Assembly: GCA_035772735.1 (NCBI GenBank)
Contig: JASDFA010000001.1
Span: forward strand, 80,130,001 to 80,194,000
Reading direction: 5' to 3'
DNA length: 64,000 bases
Origin: Datura wrightii
Taxonomy: Eukaryota > Streptophyta > Magnoliopsida > Solanales > Solanaceae
Under the pieces are notes generated by a model, which worked only from the letters and a program-made list of their open reading frames with translations, did not search any database and was not told where the DNA came from. Shown here piece after piece: positions 1-11,965 of the stretch. The translations under genes were made by a program, and so were the position numbers. How positions within the stretch are numbered: the stretch's first letter is position 1; each line of letters opens with the position of its first letter.

Positions 1-1320
1 AATATTTCAACTACTATAGTTGAGATAATTAAATTAATAAATTATTATTTAATAAATATTACGACTACAATAGTCGTAATTCTGAAAAATTTTATTAAAA
101 AATAAATAAATTAAAACATTAAAAAATTATAGAAAAGGAGAGACTCTACATATACTTCATAACTTGTATATCAAAAAAAAATTCATACTTGATGACAAAA
201 TTTAGTATTATAAACAAATAGAATTAAAGGTAATTTGCATACGTTATTATCTACATTAGGACTTCCGATCAGAGACTGTAGCCTACTTTGTTCTATTTCT
301 CTCTAATATCCAGATTAAACACAGCAAAATATAAGAATCTAGAACAATATCAATGATTATTTTGAGCTACTCCATCATTTCTAAATCCTTTTTTGAACTA
401 TTGTCGATTCAGTTTATCTTTGCCAACCACGATTTGCGTTAGTGCAAAATTCAACAATTTGTAAAAGATCTTTAAAAAAATATATTAACAACTAAAGAGA
501 ATAATTCACTTGCAAGCCGACAGTTGTTTCTCATAGAACATCACAAAATATAAGACACTACAAAAGCATCGACAAATTGTGAAATTCAACATGTGCACCA
601 AGTTATATATCCAAAGAAGAAGATATTATGATAGCAAGTAAGAATATGTCAAACGGTGAAAAATCAGTCATAAAGTACAAAATATCTTCACAAATAAGAA
701 ATTCTAAAGAGCTCAAGTATTTATTAAAAGATATCTTGCCTCTTTTTCCTACAAGTCACCTCATAAATAAAAATAGTTTGTTCAATCTTAAGATAACTAC
801 TCATAGGTTATGTTTAAATCTTAAAAAAAGAATATTGGTAATGGTACTTCACCATAATGTTGCAATTAGAGAAGAGTTGGTTGTATGTTTAATCAGCAAA
901 AGCTAAAAAGATACTATAGTATTTTATTTTTCTAGGTTCTGGAGATACATTTTGTGCATAATTAAAAGCATATCATAGAAAAAAAAGGAAGAAGTTTCAT
1001 CGAGTTCTAATATGGTCGAGAAACTGCATTCGAACCCTAAAAGATTGTCCAGAACTCATCAAGCAAAATTATTCTTTAAGAGTTTACTACAAAATGAAAA
1101 TATAAATGGTATTTAATTGAAAAACATACGGCTATGAGAATTGCCTTTCAGATATAACCTTATTGTTGTTGTTCATTCACATCAGGTTTTTAAAGAATAA
1201 AACTTAATCTAAATAGTAAACTGAAGACTTGGAATCTTAGATTAAAGACAAGTGATAATCTTTATCTTTTGAAAAGAGCCTAACATACTATTGAAGGAAA
1301 AAATTAATAGGGATCAAACA
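1..1320. other. AT-rich stretch, no recognised gene
   Basis: Very AT-rich sequence with no protein family I recognise on either strand. A 92-codon open frame at 628-906 (+) is lysine-rich and looks like a chance frame. The stretch lies beside the old gypsy relic that starts near 1,320 on the minus strand, so it may be a further decayed part of that element. Confidence 0.5.
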
Positions 1321-2305
1321 TAATAAATTTTCAAAGAAGTAGAAGCTAGATATTTAATACATTCATTCCTTATAGAAGAAAAGGATAAATTAAGAGAAAC
1401 CGGGCGAAAACTGCATTTCCTTTCAAAGTTGTCCCATTTCCTTTTCATTCCAGAACTAGCTCATCCAAAAAATTGAATCTAACAATTTTTTCCCAACAAT
1501 CTATTTTGGTATAACATGCAGCCAATCAATCCAAAACCATTATCATGTTTTACATATCCATCTCAACTAGATCACCTGAAGTAAGTCAATTATAGACTAA
1601 TACTGCAGAGTTTCAATAAACTCTTCTAGCTATAACAGATTCGTCTATCAGCATAGATATAGAAAATGGTTTCGACAATAATTTTGAGGCTATCTCAAAT
1701 TTACCAGAAACCAAAAGAGTAAGATAGGAAAGAGTGGAACCAAGATATAATGAGGCATAAACAACATGAGAAAAAATAGTTAAAGTGCCTATAACAACAT
1801 CAGGTGATGACTTCTGATCTTGTCGACCACCAAAGCATAAAATTGGTTGAGAATATTTCCTGAACCTGATACTTCTCCTCCTCCCCCGCCTCTGAACAAC
1901 CTGGAGTAACCTAAGAAATAGGTCTAGGAGAACGAAAGAATAAGATGAAGTTACTACTAACCTTAAAGGCTGAGTTGTATCACTTCTACTCCGTAAGGAT
2001 AATACCACATAATATGCCTAGGATGCCCACAACAATAACATATATTTAATCCTTGACGACACTGTCTAGAATGGTTGTACCACATTAACCACACTACGTT
2101 AAGGGTGGTCTCACCTGCCCTGTGCAATCATGATGATGGGAGCTAGAAGGAGCTAAACTTTGACCAGGTCTCTGTCCCTAGAGCGGAGGTAGAGCACTGT
2201 TGGTAGAATGAGCCGACTACCTAGAAAATAGGGTTTAGGATCACTATGGGCCTCTCTGTAAGACCTAATAGATCTGGCCCTCTTGCTTTAATTTCTATCT
2301 CTATG
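1320..2305 (-). pseudogene. Old gypsy gag-protease relic, downstream half
   Basis: Read on the minus strand this matches the end of gag and the retropepsin region of a plant gypsy element. The stretch after the zinc-knuckle region contains QDQKSSPDVVIGTL, then a protease-like segment ending ESVIARRVY at 1,613, then a degraded continuation including VLDWLAACYTKIDC near 1,500. Several stop codons and frame changes break it. The active-site motif, normally Asp-Ser/Pro-Gly-Ala-Thr, reads LGSTLSY, so the catalytic Asp is gone. The reading continues across the 2,311-15,281 insertion into 15,287-16,080, which shows that one element was split. The exact lineage is uncertain. Confidence 0.75.
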
Positions 2306-2310
2306 AGTAT
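2306..2310. repeat. Target-site duplication AGTAT (left)
   Basis: AGTAT immediately precedes the left LTR and is repeated exactly at 15,282-15,286 after the right LTR. Five bases is the usual gypsy target duplication, so this fixes both element ends. Confidence 0.93.
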
Positions 2311-3828
2311 TGATCTTGGGCGTATTTATACGACCAAACTCCATATTTTTAACCATTTGGGACCTAGATAAGGATAATATTGATGTATTCACGCATGTTT
2401 TGAGTTAATTATGTTTTTTCTCTTTTTCGGACTAATAATTGTGTTGTGACTATTTGCAGGTGGATAAGGCAAAAAATTTCAGCGGGAAGTAGCGAGTGAA
2501 ACTCTGAGTGGGAGTATGGGAATGTTTGGAGAGTGTTAACATTGATTTGGAAGTTCACCATCGTGTCACATTAAGGATTGTCACATTGAACAACGTGCCA
2601 CAGTGCATGGGTAGAGGAAGAAAATTATTGAATTTGGAAGGCGCAAAATAGTGAGAGTACGCAACAAGTCCGTGTCACGGAGAAGACTTGGCGCATTAAG
2701 ATCCGTGAAATGGAGCTTAAGGATTTAAATATCCCAAAATTCCAGTGAGGGTCCGCGAGTCACGAACCAAATCCTACGCGTTCAGCTCTGTGACACGGAG
2801 CAATGATTTCCAACCTCATCCCATTTCCAGTGCACCTCCGCAATAGCTCCGTGTCATGGAGCGACTTCACCGCGGTGAGCTCCGTGCCATGGAGCTAGTT
2901 TATCATTGTGAAATTTTATACCTATATAAATAGAAAACTTAGACTTTTATTTTGCATTATTTGACATTTTGGCAAGAACGTGGGAAACAGCAGTTGAACT
3001 GAAGAAAATTTTAGGGTTCTTTCTCTTCTCTTTTCTTCTAAATTTCAATTGTTCTCATGATAAAAACTTGTTTGGAGATGTTTAATCAATAAATGAGTGG
3101 CTAAATTACCTCATTTTGAGGTTAAGGTTATTTGTATGATTGTATAATTTCATATTATTTTCAGCTGAATTTTCTTCTCTTATGAATTGGTTGTTTTTCT
3201 ATTCTTGATTTTCGTTGTTTTAATGTTTGGCCAAGATTAAGATAAATTTATAATCCTAATTTGACTCTGAAAGGAGAATTATTAGGGTAGAACTAGGAAT
3301 AGGGGAATATGTTCTTATCTTTGTTGTAAATCGAAGGTAAGATTCATGTGCAGAATAGAAATATACCTGTAACGCCATATTCGGTTAACAAAGGGAACAA
3401 ATTTTGACAAGACCTAGGATGAGTTATTGCATCACAGAAATGTGTAGTTGCAAGGTTCATAATTGGGAAATTGGCTAGAGGTTCGAGAGACCATAGTCAG
3501 ACTCTAATCTTTCCCAACCATCAACTGAAAGAGAAGGTAGCTGAAGAATAATACAAGTTATACATGATTGCATTTCATGCCTTAACCTTAGAATGTTCTT
3601 TCTATTGTTTTAATCAACGTTATTAGATTCAGTTAGTATTACTTTATATATTACCATTTATCAAACTCTTAATTCATTGTGTTATTTACATACTTGCATA
3701 GAGTAATTGTGAATACTAAAATAGGAAAATCACTAAGTTATAATCCTTGTGGGTTCGATATCCGGCTTGAAAGAGCCACTACATTACTTGTACGACCATG
3801 TGCACTTGCGTGCGTTTGGGCGACAACA
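2311..3828 (+). repeat. 5' LTR of Athila-type element
   Basis: Begins TGATCTTGGGCG and ends GGGCGACAACA, and matches 13,760-15,281 over its whole length with scattered substitutions and small indels. About 2,560-2,905 holds a set of inverted motifs built on CTCCGTG/CACGGAG (see findings). A TATA-like sequence follows at 2,923-2,931. The final 60 bases include the phrase TGTGGGTTCGATAT, which recurs in the 3' copy. Confidence 0.93.
2923..2931 (+). promoter_or_regulatory. Putative LTR TATA box
   Basis: TATATAAAT lies just downstream of the inverted-motif block. The matching position of the 3' LTR has GTATAAATAG (14,383-14,392). Conservation in both LTRs and the usual position between U3 and R support a promoter role, but no start site can be read from sequence alone. 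Confidence 0.55.
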
Positions 3829-3834
3829 AGTTTT

Positions 3835-3852
3835 TGGCGCCATTGCCGGGGA
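3835..3852 (+). other. Primer-binding site, tRNA-Asp type
   Basis: TGGCGCCATTGCCGGGGA starts six bases after the 5' LTR. It differs by one base from the sequence usual in Athila elements, which is complementary to the 3' end of tRNA-Asp. Confidence 0.85.
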
Positions 3853-3981
3853 CTGGCGAAATTAGTGAAATTTTTTTGAGTTTTAGTTTTTTCAAGTTTT
3901 GTGCAAGTGTTGACAACTTGATCTTAGTTGCTACCCTTGCAGGTACAGAGCAATTTCTGAACACTAGCAAGGAATAAGGAA

Positions 3982-5217
3982 TTGGTGGACCCTTTGGAGC
4001 CGGAAAGACAGTGTCATTTACAAAGGAGAGAAGCTCTCGAAAGGAAGTTGCAGTTGTTACAGAGGGAAATTCTGGAACAACAACAGCATCCACCAGTTAG
4101 GCAAGCAGAGTTATTGCCTGAAGTGATGGCAGCAAGACCAGTACGCGAGGTGGCAATCCCACACGCAAATAATGTTACCTCTAGCATCCGCAGGCCGGAG
4201 CTAGGAGGTAGATTTGAGCTGAAACATAACATGGTGCAGCTTTTGCATACTAGCTGACAATTCACAGGTCTCCCTCATGAAGACTCGCAGCAGCACCTAC
4301 AAAATTTTCTGGAGATCAGTGACACATATATACCCACAGGGGTATCATCAGATTATGTGAGGCTTACATTGTTCCTGTTTTCCTTGTTGGGGGAAGTGAA
4401 GAGGTGGCTAACGGCTGAACCACCTAACTCTATTACCACATGGAATGATCTGGCAAAGAAATTCTTAATCAGGTTCTTTCCTTCGAGGAATACAGCAAGG
4501 CTTAGAAGTCAGATTCTAAGTTTCAAACAAAGAGATGGTGAGAACCTGTACCAAGCTTGGGAGAGGTTCAAGTCCATGCTGAGAGATTGTCCTCACCATC
4601 ACCAGTCAAATGATTTGTTGGTGCATACTTTTATAGAAGGATTGGAGCCTCACACCAAAATCCTATTAGACTTTGCAGCTGGTGGGCAAGCTTTTGAAAA
4701 GACATATGAGGAGTTGTATACACTGTTGAACCGTATTTCGCAAGGCAACCCAAAATGGAATGTTGACACAACCCAAGGTGTGGTGAAGAAAGCGGCAGGT
4801 GTCTTGGAGGTAGACGGACACAAAGCTATTGCGGCACAGATAGCTATGTTACAGAATCATATTAACACTTATTTCAGTAACATGACCCTGCGCCAGCCAC
4901 AAGCTCCAGTCAATGTAGTACAACAAATGTGGTGTGAAGTTTGTGGTAGCAGTGAGCACTCAGCGATACATGTGGTGCTAATCCAGACTCAGGTTACTTT
5001 GTTGGAAATGCACAAAGGGGCAACAATCAACAGTATGGCAACAATTATAACCCAAACTGGAGGAACCATCCAAACTTTTCATGGGGCGGTAATAGTCACC
5101 AAGGGCAAAGCTCAAATCAGGGTCTGCACAGAAACTAGGGGACACATCAGAATTTCCAGCCTCAATTCAGAGGGAATAATGCGTCTACTCAGTCCAGCAA
5201 TATTGAGGATATGTTGA
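3982..5217 (+). pseudogene. gag: Athila-type gag (broken)
   Basis: The N-terminal part (from 3,982) is Gln/Glu-rich. The frame stops at a TGA at 4,255 and coding similarity resumes at once (QFTGLPHEDSQQHLQNFLE). The gag core runs from 4,357: FSLLGEVKRWL, then TTWNDLAKKFLIRFFP, then YQAWERFKSMLRDCPHH, the capsid region typical of plant gypsy elements. Near 4,930 a Cys pair (MWCEVCGSSEHSA) looks like the remains of a zinc knuckle. The frame ends at 5,217 after probable indels, and a related frame continues from 5,218 with further stops. It lies between the primer site and the protease region, as expected. Confidence 0.85.
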
Positions 5218-5229
5218 AGACCATTATAA

Positions 5230-6135
5230 CCAACCAAGCTTAGATGGCCGCTGACCAAGTAAAATTGACAGCGGACATGAAAAATCAACAGTTGGCTACG
5301 AAGGCTTTAGAGAATCAGCTAGGATAGCTAGCTGGAGCACAGAATACTCGACCCCGAGGCGGGTTGCCAAGTGATACAGACACCAACCCTAAGTAGGTAA
5401 ATGTTGTCACCACCAGGAGTGGAAAACAACTAAAGGAGTTGGTGCCAGAAAAGCTAGCACACCAAGCTGAAACAACAGAGGAGACCGAAGATAATGATAA
5501 GGAAGTGGGGAGTGGAAAGCCAATAGAAACTGAGAAGTCACCACCACCACCCCCATTTCCGCAGAGATTGAGGAAACATAAGGAAGAAGCATGCTTCAAG
5601 AAATTTATGGAAGTATTAAAACAGGTACACATTAATCTTCCTTTGGTAGATGTTTTGCATAGAATTCCTAAGTATGTCAAGTACATAAAGGATATTGTGG
5701 CAAACAAGAGAAGACTGGCGGAATATGCCAAAGTTGTACTTACTGAGGAGTGCACTTCTCGGATACAGAATAGATTGCCTACAAAGCTCAAAGATCTGAG
5801 AAGTTTTACTCTCCAGATCACTATTAGGCAGTCCATTAGAGCCCATGGTTTATGTGATCAAGGAGCAATCATTAACTTGATGCCTACCTCTGTGTTCAAG
5901 AAGTTGGGTGTGGGTAGTCCAAGACCCACCACGGTGATTTTGCAGCTAGCTGATCGCTCATTGGCGAGGCCCGATGGAATGTGGAAGATGTGCTAGTGCA
6001 AGTGGGCTCCCTTATTTTTCTGGTAGATTTCATAATCCTTGATTTTGAGCCAGACTCGAAAGTCCCATTTATTTTGGGACGTCCCTTTTTGGAAATCGGA
6101 CGATCTCTAATAGATGTAGTTGCGGGGTAGCTAAC
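5230..6135 (+). pseudogene. Gag-protease linker and retropepsin (broken)
   Basis: A segment with VNVVTTRSGKQLKEL is followed by a proline-rich stretch (PPPPPFPQRL), then the conserved pre-protease block YVKYIKDIVANKRRL and LTEECTSRIQNRLPTKLKD. The protease follows: its active-site motif reads CDQGAIINLMP near 5,850 where Athila elements have D-L-G-A, so the catalytic Asp is kept but the next residue has changed. The frame is lost at 5,996. A later piece with FWDVPFWKSDDL (about 6,075-6,115) is the end of the protease domain in another frame. Confidence 0.82.
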
Positions 6136-6599
6136 AATGAGAGCTCATGACAAGGTAGAAGTATTCGATGTCTACAAAGCCATGAAGCTACCTGCTATTT
6201 ATGAAGAGTTGTCAGCTATTACTGTTATTGACCAAGAGTCCGCACTTCATCTTATTAGCCCGAATAATCACTTGGAAAGAGATTTGGTGGGACATGATCT
6301 GTTCGAGGATGTGGCAACTTATGAAATGGTGAAAGCTTTGGATGAGGCCAAAATGTTCTTTCGAAAGGAGTTCGAGCCCCTATAATGGTCCGTAAAGCCT
6401 CCACCCAGGCCATCAATCGAGGAGGCCCCCAAACTGGAGCTTAAAGCATTGCCTCCACACCTTTAGTATGTATTTTTGGGAGAAGCTGACACATTTCTGG
6501 TCATTATTTCATTAGAACTAACAGATTCACAGGTTCAAGAAGCATTAGTGGTTATGAAAAGGAGAAAGAGAGCCATAGGATGGCAAATGTAAGACATCC

Positions 6600-7853
6600 A
6601 TGGAATCAGTCCGGCTTTCTACATGCACAAGATATTAATGGAGGAAGGATCCAAGCCAATTGTACAACATCAAAGGAGGTTGAACCCAGTGATGAAGGAT
6701 GTAGTGAGGAAGGAGGTGATTAAGTGGCTAGATGCAGGAGTGGTGTATCCTATCTCCGACAGTGAGTGGGTCAGCCCAGTGCATCCTAAAGAAAGAGGGC
6801 ATGAAAGTTATCACTAATGAGAAGAATAAGTTGATTCCTACTCTCACAGACATAGGTTGGAGGATTTGCATGGATTACAGGAAATTAAATGAGGCCACCC
6901 GGAAGGATCACTATCCCATATCATTCATCGACCAAATTTTGGACAGACTTGCAGACCAGGAGTATTATTGCATTCTGGACAGCTATTCAGGCTATAATCA
7001 AATAGCTATAGCCCCAAAAGATCAGGCTAAGACCACATTTACCTGTCCCTATGGAACATACGCCTTCAAGCATATGCCCTTTGGGTTATGCAATGCACCA
7101 GCCACCTTCCAACGATGCATGATGGCTATATTTCACAACATGGTGGAAGACTATGTTGAGGTATTTATGGATGATTTCTCTATTTTTGGTAACTCATTTG
7201 TTGTATGTTTGTAGAATTTGGATAGGGTCTTGTCTAGGTGTGAAGATATAAACCTGGTACTGAATTGGGAGAAGTGCCACTTTCTAGTCAAGGAAGGCAT
7301 TTTCCTTGGCCACAAGGTGTCACAGAGCGGCTTGGAGGTTGACCGTGCCAAAGTAGAGGTGATTGAGAAGTTACCACCCCCAGTGTCTGCCAAGGGTATC
7401 TGCATTTTCTTAGGACATACTGGGTTTTATAGACGGTTTATTCAGGATTTCTCAAAAATTTCCAGACCAATGTGCCGATTATTGGAAAAAGATGTGAAAT
7501 TTGAGTTTGGAGCAGAATGTGTTAGTGCTTTTGAGGAGCTAAAGAAGAAGCTGGTGGAAGCTCCCATTTTGATTGCTCTTGATTGGGAACGCCCGTTTGA
7601 GCTGATGTGTGATGCCAGTGATGTGGCTGTGGGGGTAGTATTGGGGCAGAGGAGAGAAAAGATTTTTCACTCCATCTACTATGCTAGCAAAACATTAGAT
7701 GCTGCTCAGGCGAATTATACTATCACAGAAAAGGAGATGTTGGCGCTTGTTTGTGCATTTGATAAATTCAGGTCCCTATCTAGTTGGGACAAAAGTGGTG
7801 GTACACACGGATCATGCGGCCATCCATTACCTATTCAAAAAGAAGGATGCTAA
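6600..7853 (+). pseudogene. pol: Reverse transcriptase-RNase H (frameshifted)
   Basis: RT begins near 6,623 (LMEEGSKPIVQHQRRLNP, AGVVYPISDSEWVSPV). A frameshift lies near 6,780, after which the frame is +1 and gives WRICMDYRKLNEATRKDHYP, FKHMPFGLCNAPATFQRCM and the catalytic motif VFMDDFSIFG near 7,165-7,195. A TAG at 7,213 is followed by the connection domain and RNase H from 7,218, with FELMCDASDVAVG and TITEKEMLALVCAFDKF. The frame ends at 7,853. The two-Asp catalytic motif is intact, so the loss of function comes from the frameshift and stops. Confidence 0.9.
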
Positions 7854-8187
7854 GCCCAGGTAGATTCGGTGGGTATTATTGCTGCGGGAGTTTGACTTGG
7901 AAATCCGAGACAGGAAGGGCAGTGAAAATCAGGTAGCAGATCATCTGTCATGACTAGAGGATAGGTCACATGTGAATGATGTTGGGCGCATCCAAGAAGA
8001 GTTCCCTGAAGAGCAGCTCTTGGCACTGAGTGTGGCGGAACTTCCGTGGTATGCGGACATAGTGAATCTGATAGTAAGTGGAGTGTACCCACCAGAAGCC
8101 ACCGCTCAACAAAGAAAGAAGTTGAAGCATGAGTCCCGGTTCTATATGTGGGATTAACCATATCTATTCAAGCAAGGTCCAGATCAA

Positions 8188-9248
8188 GTGATGAGATGGT
8201 GCATTCCAGAGAGTCAGGTAGTAGAGGTGCTGAGAAGTTGTCATTCCTCGCCTTATGGCGGTCATCATGGAGGAGAGTGCACTGCTCATAAAGTGCTCCA
8301 GTCCGGTTTATTATGGCCAACTTTATTCAAGGATGCAGTGGCACACGCCATGTTTTGTGATCAATGCCAGAGAATGGGGACAATCAGCAGGAAACATGAG
8401 ATGTCATTGCATAACATTTTGGAAGTTGAGGTGTTCGACGTGTGAGGGATAGATTTCATGGGGCCATTTCCACCGTCATATGGTAATGAATATATTCTGG
8501 TAGCGGTAGATTATATTTCCAAATGGGTTGGGGCCGTAACTTTTCCCACTAATGATGGCAAGGTAGTAGCCAAGTTTGTGGAGAAGCAAATTTTTACCAG
8601 GTTTGGAACCCCACGAGCTATTATTAGCGATGGAGGTTCACACTTTGTTAACACCTGGTTTCGGAATTTATTGGCTAAATATGGAGTTCGGCATAAGGTA
8701 GATACAGCGTATCACCCTCAAACTAGCGGGCAGGTAGAAGTATCAAATAGGGAAATCAAGCAGATTCTATAGAAAACTGTGAAGGCTCAATGAAAGGATT
8801 GGGAAAGAAAATTATATGATGCTTTGTGGGCGTATAGGACTATCTATAAGACACCAATTGGGACTTCACCTTATCAGTTGGTTTATGGGAAGGCCTGTCA
8901 CTTGCCTGTGGAGCTTGAACATCAGCATATTGGGTCGTGCAGAAGTTGAACATGGATCCCGAGTTAGCTCGAAAAAAGCGGTTGTTGCAATTGTATGAGC
9001 TGGATGAGTTTTATTGGCATGCATATGAGAGTGCTAAGCTATACAAAGAAAAGACTACGAGGTGGCATGACAAGCATATAGTGCCTCGAATCTTCGAGCC
9101 TGGACAGATGGTGTTGCTATTCAACTCCAGGTTGAAGTTATTTCCAGGGAAGTTGAGGTCTAAGTGGTCTGGACCAGTTGAGGTAGCGAGGATGACCCCA
9201 TATGGGCGGTGGAATTGTGGCAGGAAGATAAAAGTGCCACATTCTTAG
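8188..9248 (+). pseudogene. Integrase (broken)
   Basis: An N-terminal HHCC-type zinc site is readable (CHSSPYGGHHGGECTAHK then CDQCQRMG). The catalytic core starts after a TGA at 8,443 with IDFMGPFPPSYGN and shows the DDE pattern: Asp in IDFMGPF, Asp in AIISDGGSHF, Glu in SGQVEVSNREIKQ. Stops at 8,770 and 8,793 and a frame change near 8,935 break it. The C-terminal part (EFYWHAYESAKLYKEK, WSGPVEVARMTPYG) continues to 9,248. Confidence 0.9.
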
Positions 9249-10680
9249 TCAATGGTCAAAGATGTAAGCATTACTGGGGTGATGGCATTAATCGAGAGAA
9301 GACGTCTATCACCTTATATGAGGAATGAATATGAGTTGGGCCATGCCGTGACGGTAAATCAGGCGCTACACGGGAGGCAACCCGTGAATGTAATGTAGTT
9401 AGGATTTACTTTCAAAAAAAAAGGTCGTGCCACGACCGAAACTAAGGTGCTGGGTGGGAGGCAACCTACTATTTTCTAACTTATTGGTGTTTTTGGATGA
9501 TTTGCAGGATGTAATAAATCTAAAACATGATCTAAGGTACAAACACATGGCTAGAATAAAAATGAAGGTCGTAAGTGAAAAGGTAAGTGAAATGGGAAAT
9601 TAGGCCAATATCCAGCAAGGGTGTGCGATTGCTCCGTGTCACGGAGTTTGATCTCCTTTTTCAGCTCTGCGACACAAAGGTGTTTAATAACTCAGCACCA
9701 CAGAATCGATGAGGGTGCGCGACGGCCCCGTGGCACGGAGATGAAGCTCCACGATAGCCTCCGTGCCACGTTGAGGTGTATTTTGCGACGGGTTCACCTA
9801 AAAACCCGGGTTGACCCATCCGAAATCCTTTTTTTTAAACCCAAAATCAGCATTTCCACCCCAAATTTTTCATCTCCTCCGCGTCAAAAGCCCTATTCCC
9901 CTTCCCCCTTGAACGTGACACGCCATAGGCTTCAAGATTTCGCCCCATCTTCTCAAAAACGAAGTTCCTAGGTATTTCTTGGTTTTCTCCCTATTTTCTT
10001 AAGTAAATTATGAGAATGAACATATGGTTAAGCCAAGGTAAACCCTAATTCATGGGAACTTGATAGAATCAAGCTTTTGTTGGTTAATCATGAAGTTATT
10101 TGATGGTACTTGCTCTATGCACTTGACAATGACATGAATGATTGCATTTTGCATACTACCTACATGTGGGGGTGCTTGATGGGTTTAGGGAAGAATAAAA
10201 GGGGGGTGAAAATAGAAATTGGAAAATTCATGCTTTTTTTGTGAATTACTGTTGCAACGAGTGTTTGGATGTGCACATTAGGAGAGGATAGCACTGTTGG
10301 GCTGTAACATGGGAATTGGACATTATCGGGTAAATATGGGCATGTAAAAAATTGTAAGGTCCTGATTGCAAGTTCCCAACTGCTTGAAGTCTGAGTAAAG
10401 CAGTAGTAACTTCATGTAAATGCTTGTGTCCTGAGTCTGAGTTATTCAACTGTGCGAAGTCTGAGTAGTACACGATAATTGCCAAGCCTAATATCTCAAT
10501 GCAAAGTGCCTTCAGTGAGAATGCTGTATAATATTGTATTTGCTCAGTTCTATCAACGTGTTGATTAGGTTGAATTATGGGAGAAACTAGTCATTGACGT
10601 GTATAGAAGGGGAAGTTTGAGTACCCGAATGACTATGACTAGTGAAATCATGCAGCAACTAAGTGTGGGGTAATCAACCA
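9249..10680 (+). other. Post-integrase spacer of Athila-type element
   Basis: Mostly non-coding. It holds two copies of a GGGAGGCAACC phrase (9,372-9,382 and 9,456-9,466) and, at 9,626-9,775, further copies of the CTCCGTG/CACGGAG inverted motif also seen in the LTR. The open frame at 9,621-9,971 runs through those inverted motifs and is probably not a gene. A polypurine-like AAGTGTGGGGT lies at 10,661-10,671. Confidence 0.6.
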
Positions 10681-10689
10681 AAGCCCTGC

Positions 10690-11965
10690 CCTAGTGTTGG
10701 ATAGCCATGTTAATCATTTGGCCTATGTGTTTTGGCCGAACAGGAACAATGTCAGCTAGACAGGACAAAGGGAAAGGTGTCTCATCCTCCGGCACAGGTC
10801 GAAAAAGGCTCCGTCTGGGTGCAGTTGTGCCAGCAGCCCCACAAGTTCCTAGGGGCCAGAAAAGATGATTCCGTACCAGATGGGTGGTGGAAGAAGGAAA
10901 AAAATATGAAAAGCATAAGGATTCAAAATACTTCCCGAAGGAGCAAATTGATCGGGAGAGTTTAGCACAGGAGTTCCCCCGGATACTGCAGAGGATACAC
11001 ACCTTGGGCATGGACTTCATTTTCAATGAGCTCAGGGAGTGTAATTTACACATAGTGCGGGAATTCTACGCGAATTAGGACCCCACTCTTCACAGCCACA
11101 CAGTCAAGATTCGGGGTTTGTTTGTTCCATTTGAGGCACATCATTTGAATGCAATCCTAGGGACACCTGACACAGATCCGCACCCACTTTGCCAGCTTAA
11201 TCACCCCCACCATATGCTGACATCCGGCACACATTATACGGCCAGCGATCAACAGCCAGATGGATCCACCACAAAGAGAGAGGATACCACCATACACTGC
11301 CTTATTCTCAGATGAACAGAGAGGCCCGAGTTTGGCTGAAGATTTTCTACACCTGCCTCATTCCAGGAGTGCATATGACTGATGTCACCAGGGACAGAGT
11401 CTGCCTGGTATACCCCTTGATGAAAAATGTTAAGATTAATGTCGGAGCGGTAATCAAATCAGCCATGAAAAAGGCAAGGCTGCATTAGGGGCACAAATAT
11501 GGTTTTGGAGGTCTTCTCACCACCTATCTCAAAAGTCAGGACACTGAAGAGGAGATGCTAGAATATAGACCAAGGGTAGAATGGTGCGTTGTGGATGTGA
11601 CCAAGACTAGGGCGTCAGACACCACATACGGGCCAGTTCTCACATTAGCCGAGTGACACGCTCGAGATGATAGCTATGCAGCCTGGATGTTTGGATTACA
11701 AATGCTACAGTTGTGCATTGAGTGACGACCCGCAACAAAGGATGACTTTTGGCAAGTGGACAGGGACTACCCAATGAACGAGCATGCTAGAGCCATGTGC
11801 AGGATTGGCCCAGCTTTTGTAGAGCCGGTGGATGATGATGTACCCACCGATGAGGAGAGGCGTCGGGAGGACTCAGACATTGAGTTAGATGATGATGAGG
11901 GGGATGATTCTGACCTCGATGAGGAGGGCTTTGCACCAGATGAGGAAATTGAATCAGTTGTTTGA
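10690..11965 (+). pseudogene. Envelope-position ORF, plant-transposon-protein type (broken)
   Basis: A degraded coding region downstream of integrase. Pieces in three frames include SLAQEFPRILQRIHTLGMDF and LHIVREFYAN (to 11,078), LFVPFEAHHLNAILGTP (from 11,118), then YTCLIPGVHMTDVTRDRV and VKINVGAVIKSAMKKA near 11,400-11,480. This order matches the conserved domain often labelled putative plant transposon protein in Athila-type elements. The last open part (11,756-11,965) ends in a strongly acidic tail rich in Asp and Glu. No signal peptide or membrane segment is visible, so nothing supports an envelope glycoprotein. Its role in the family is unknown to me. Confidence 0.65.

Noticed and set aside
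628..906. 92-codon open frame MIASKNMSNGEK...
   Set aside because: AT-rich, Lys/Leu-rich, no family resemblance, no neighbour support; likely chance.
5315..5836. Minus-strand 173-codon frame
   Set aside because: It is the antisense shadow of the gag-protease linker.
9621..9971. 116-codon open frame after integrase
   Set aside because: It runs through the repeated inverted motifs and has no domain similarity; treated as non-coding spacer.
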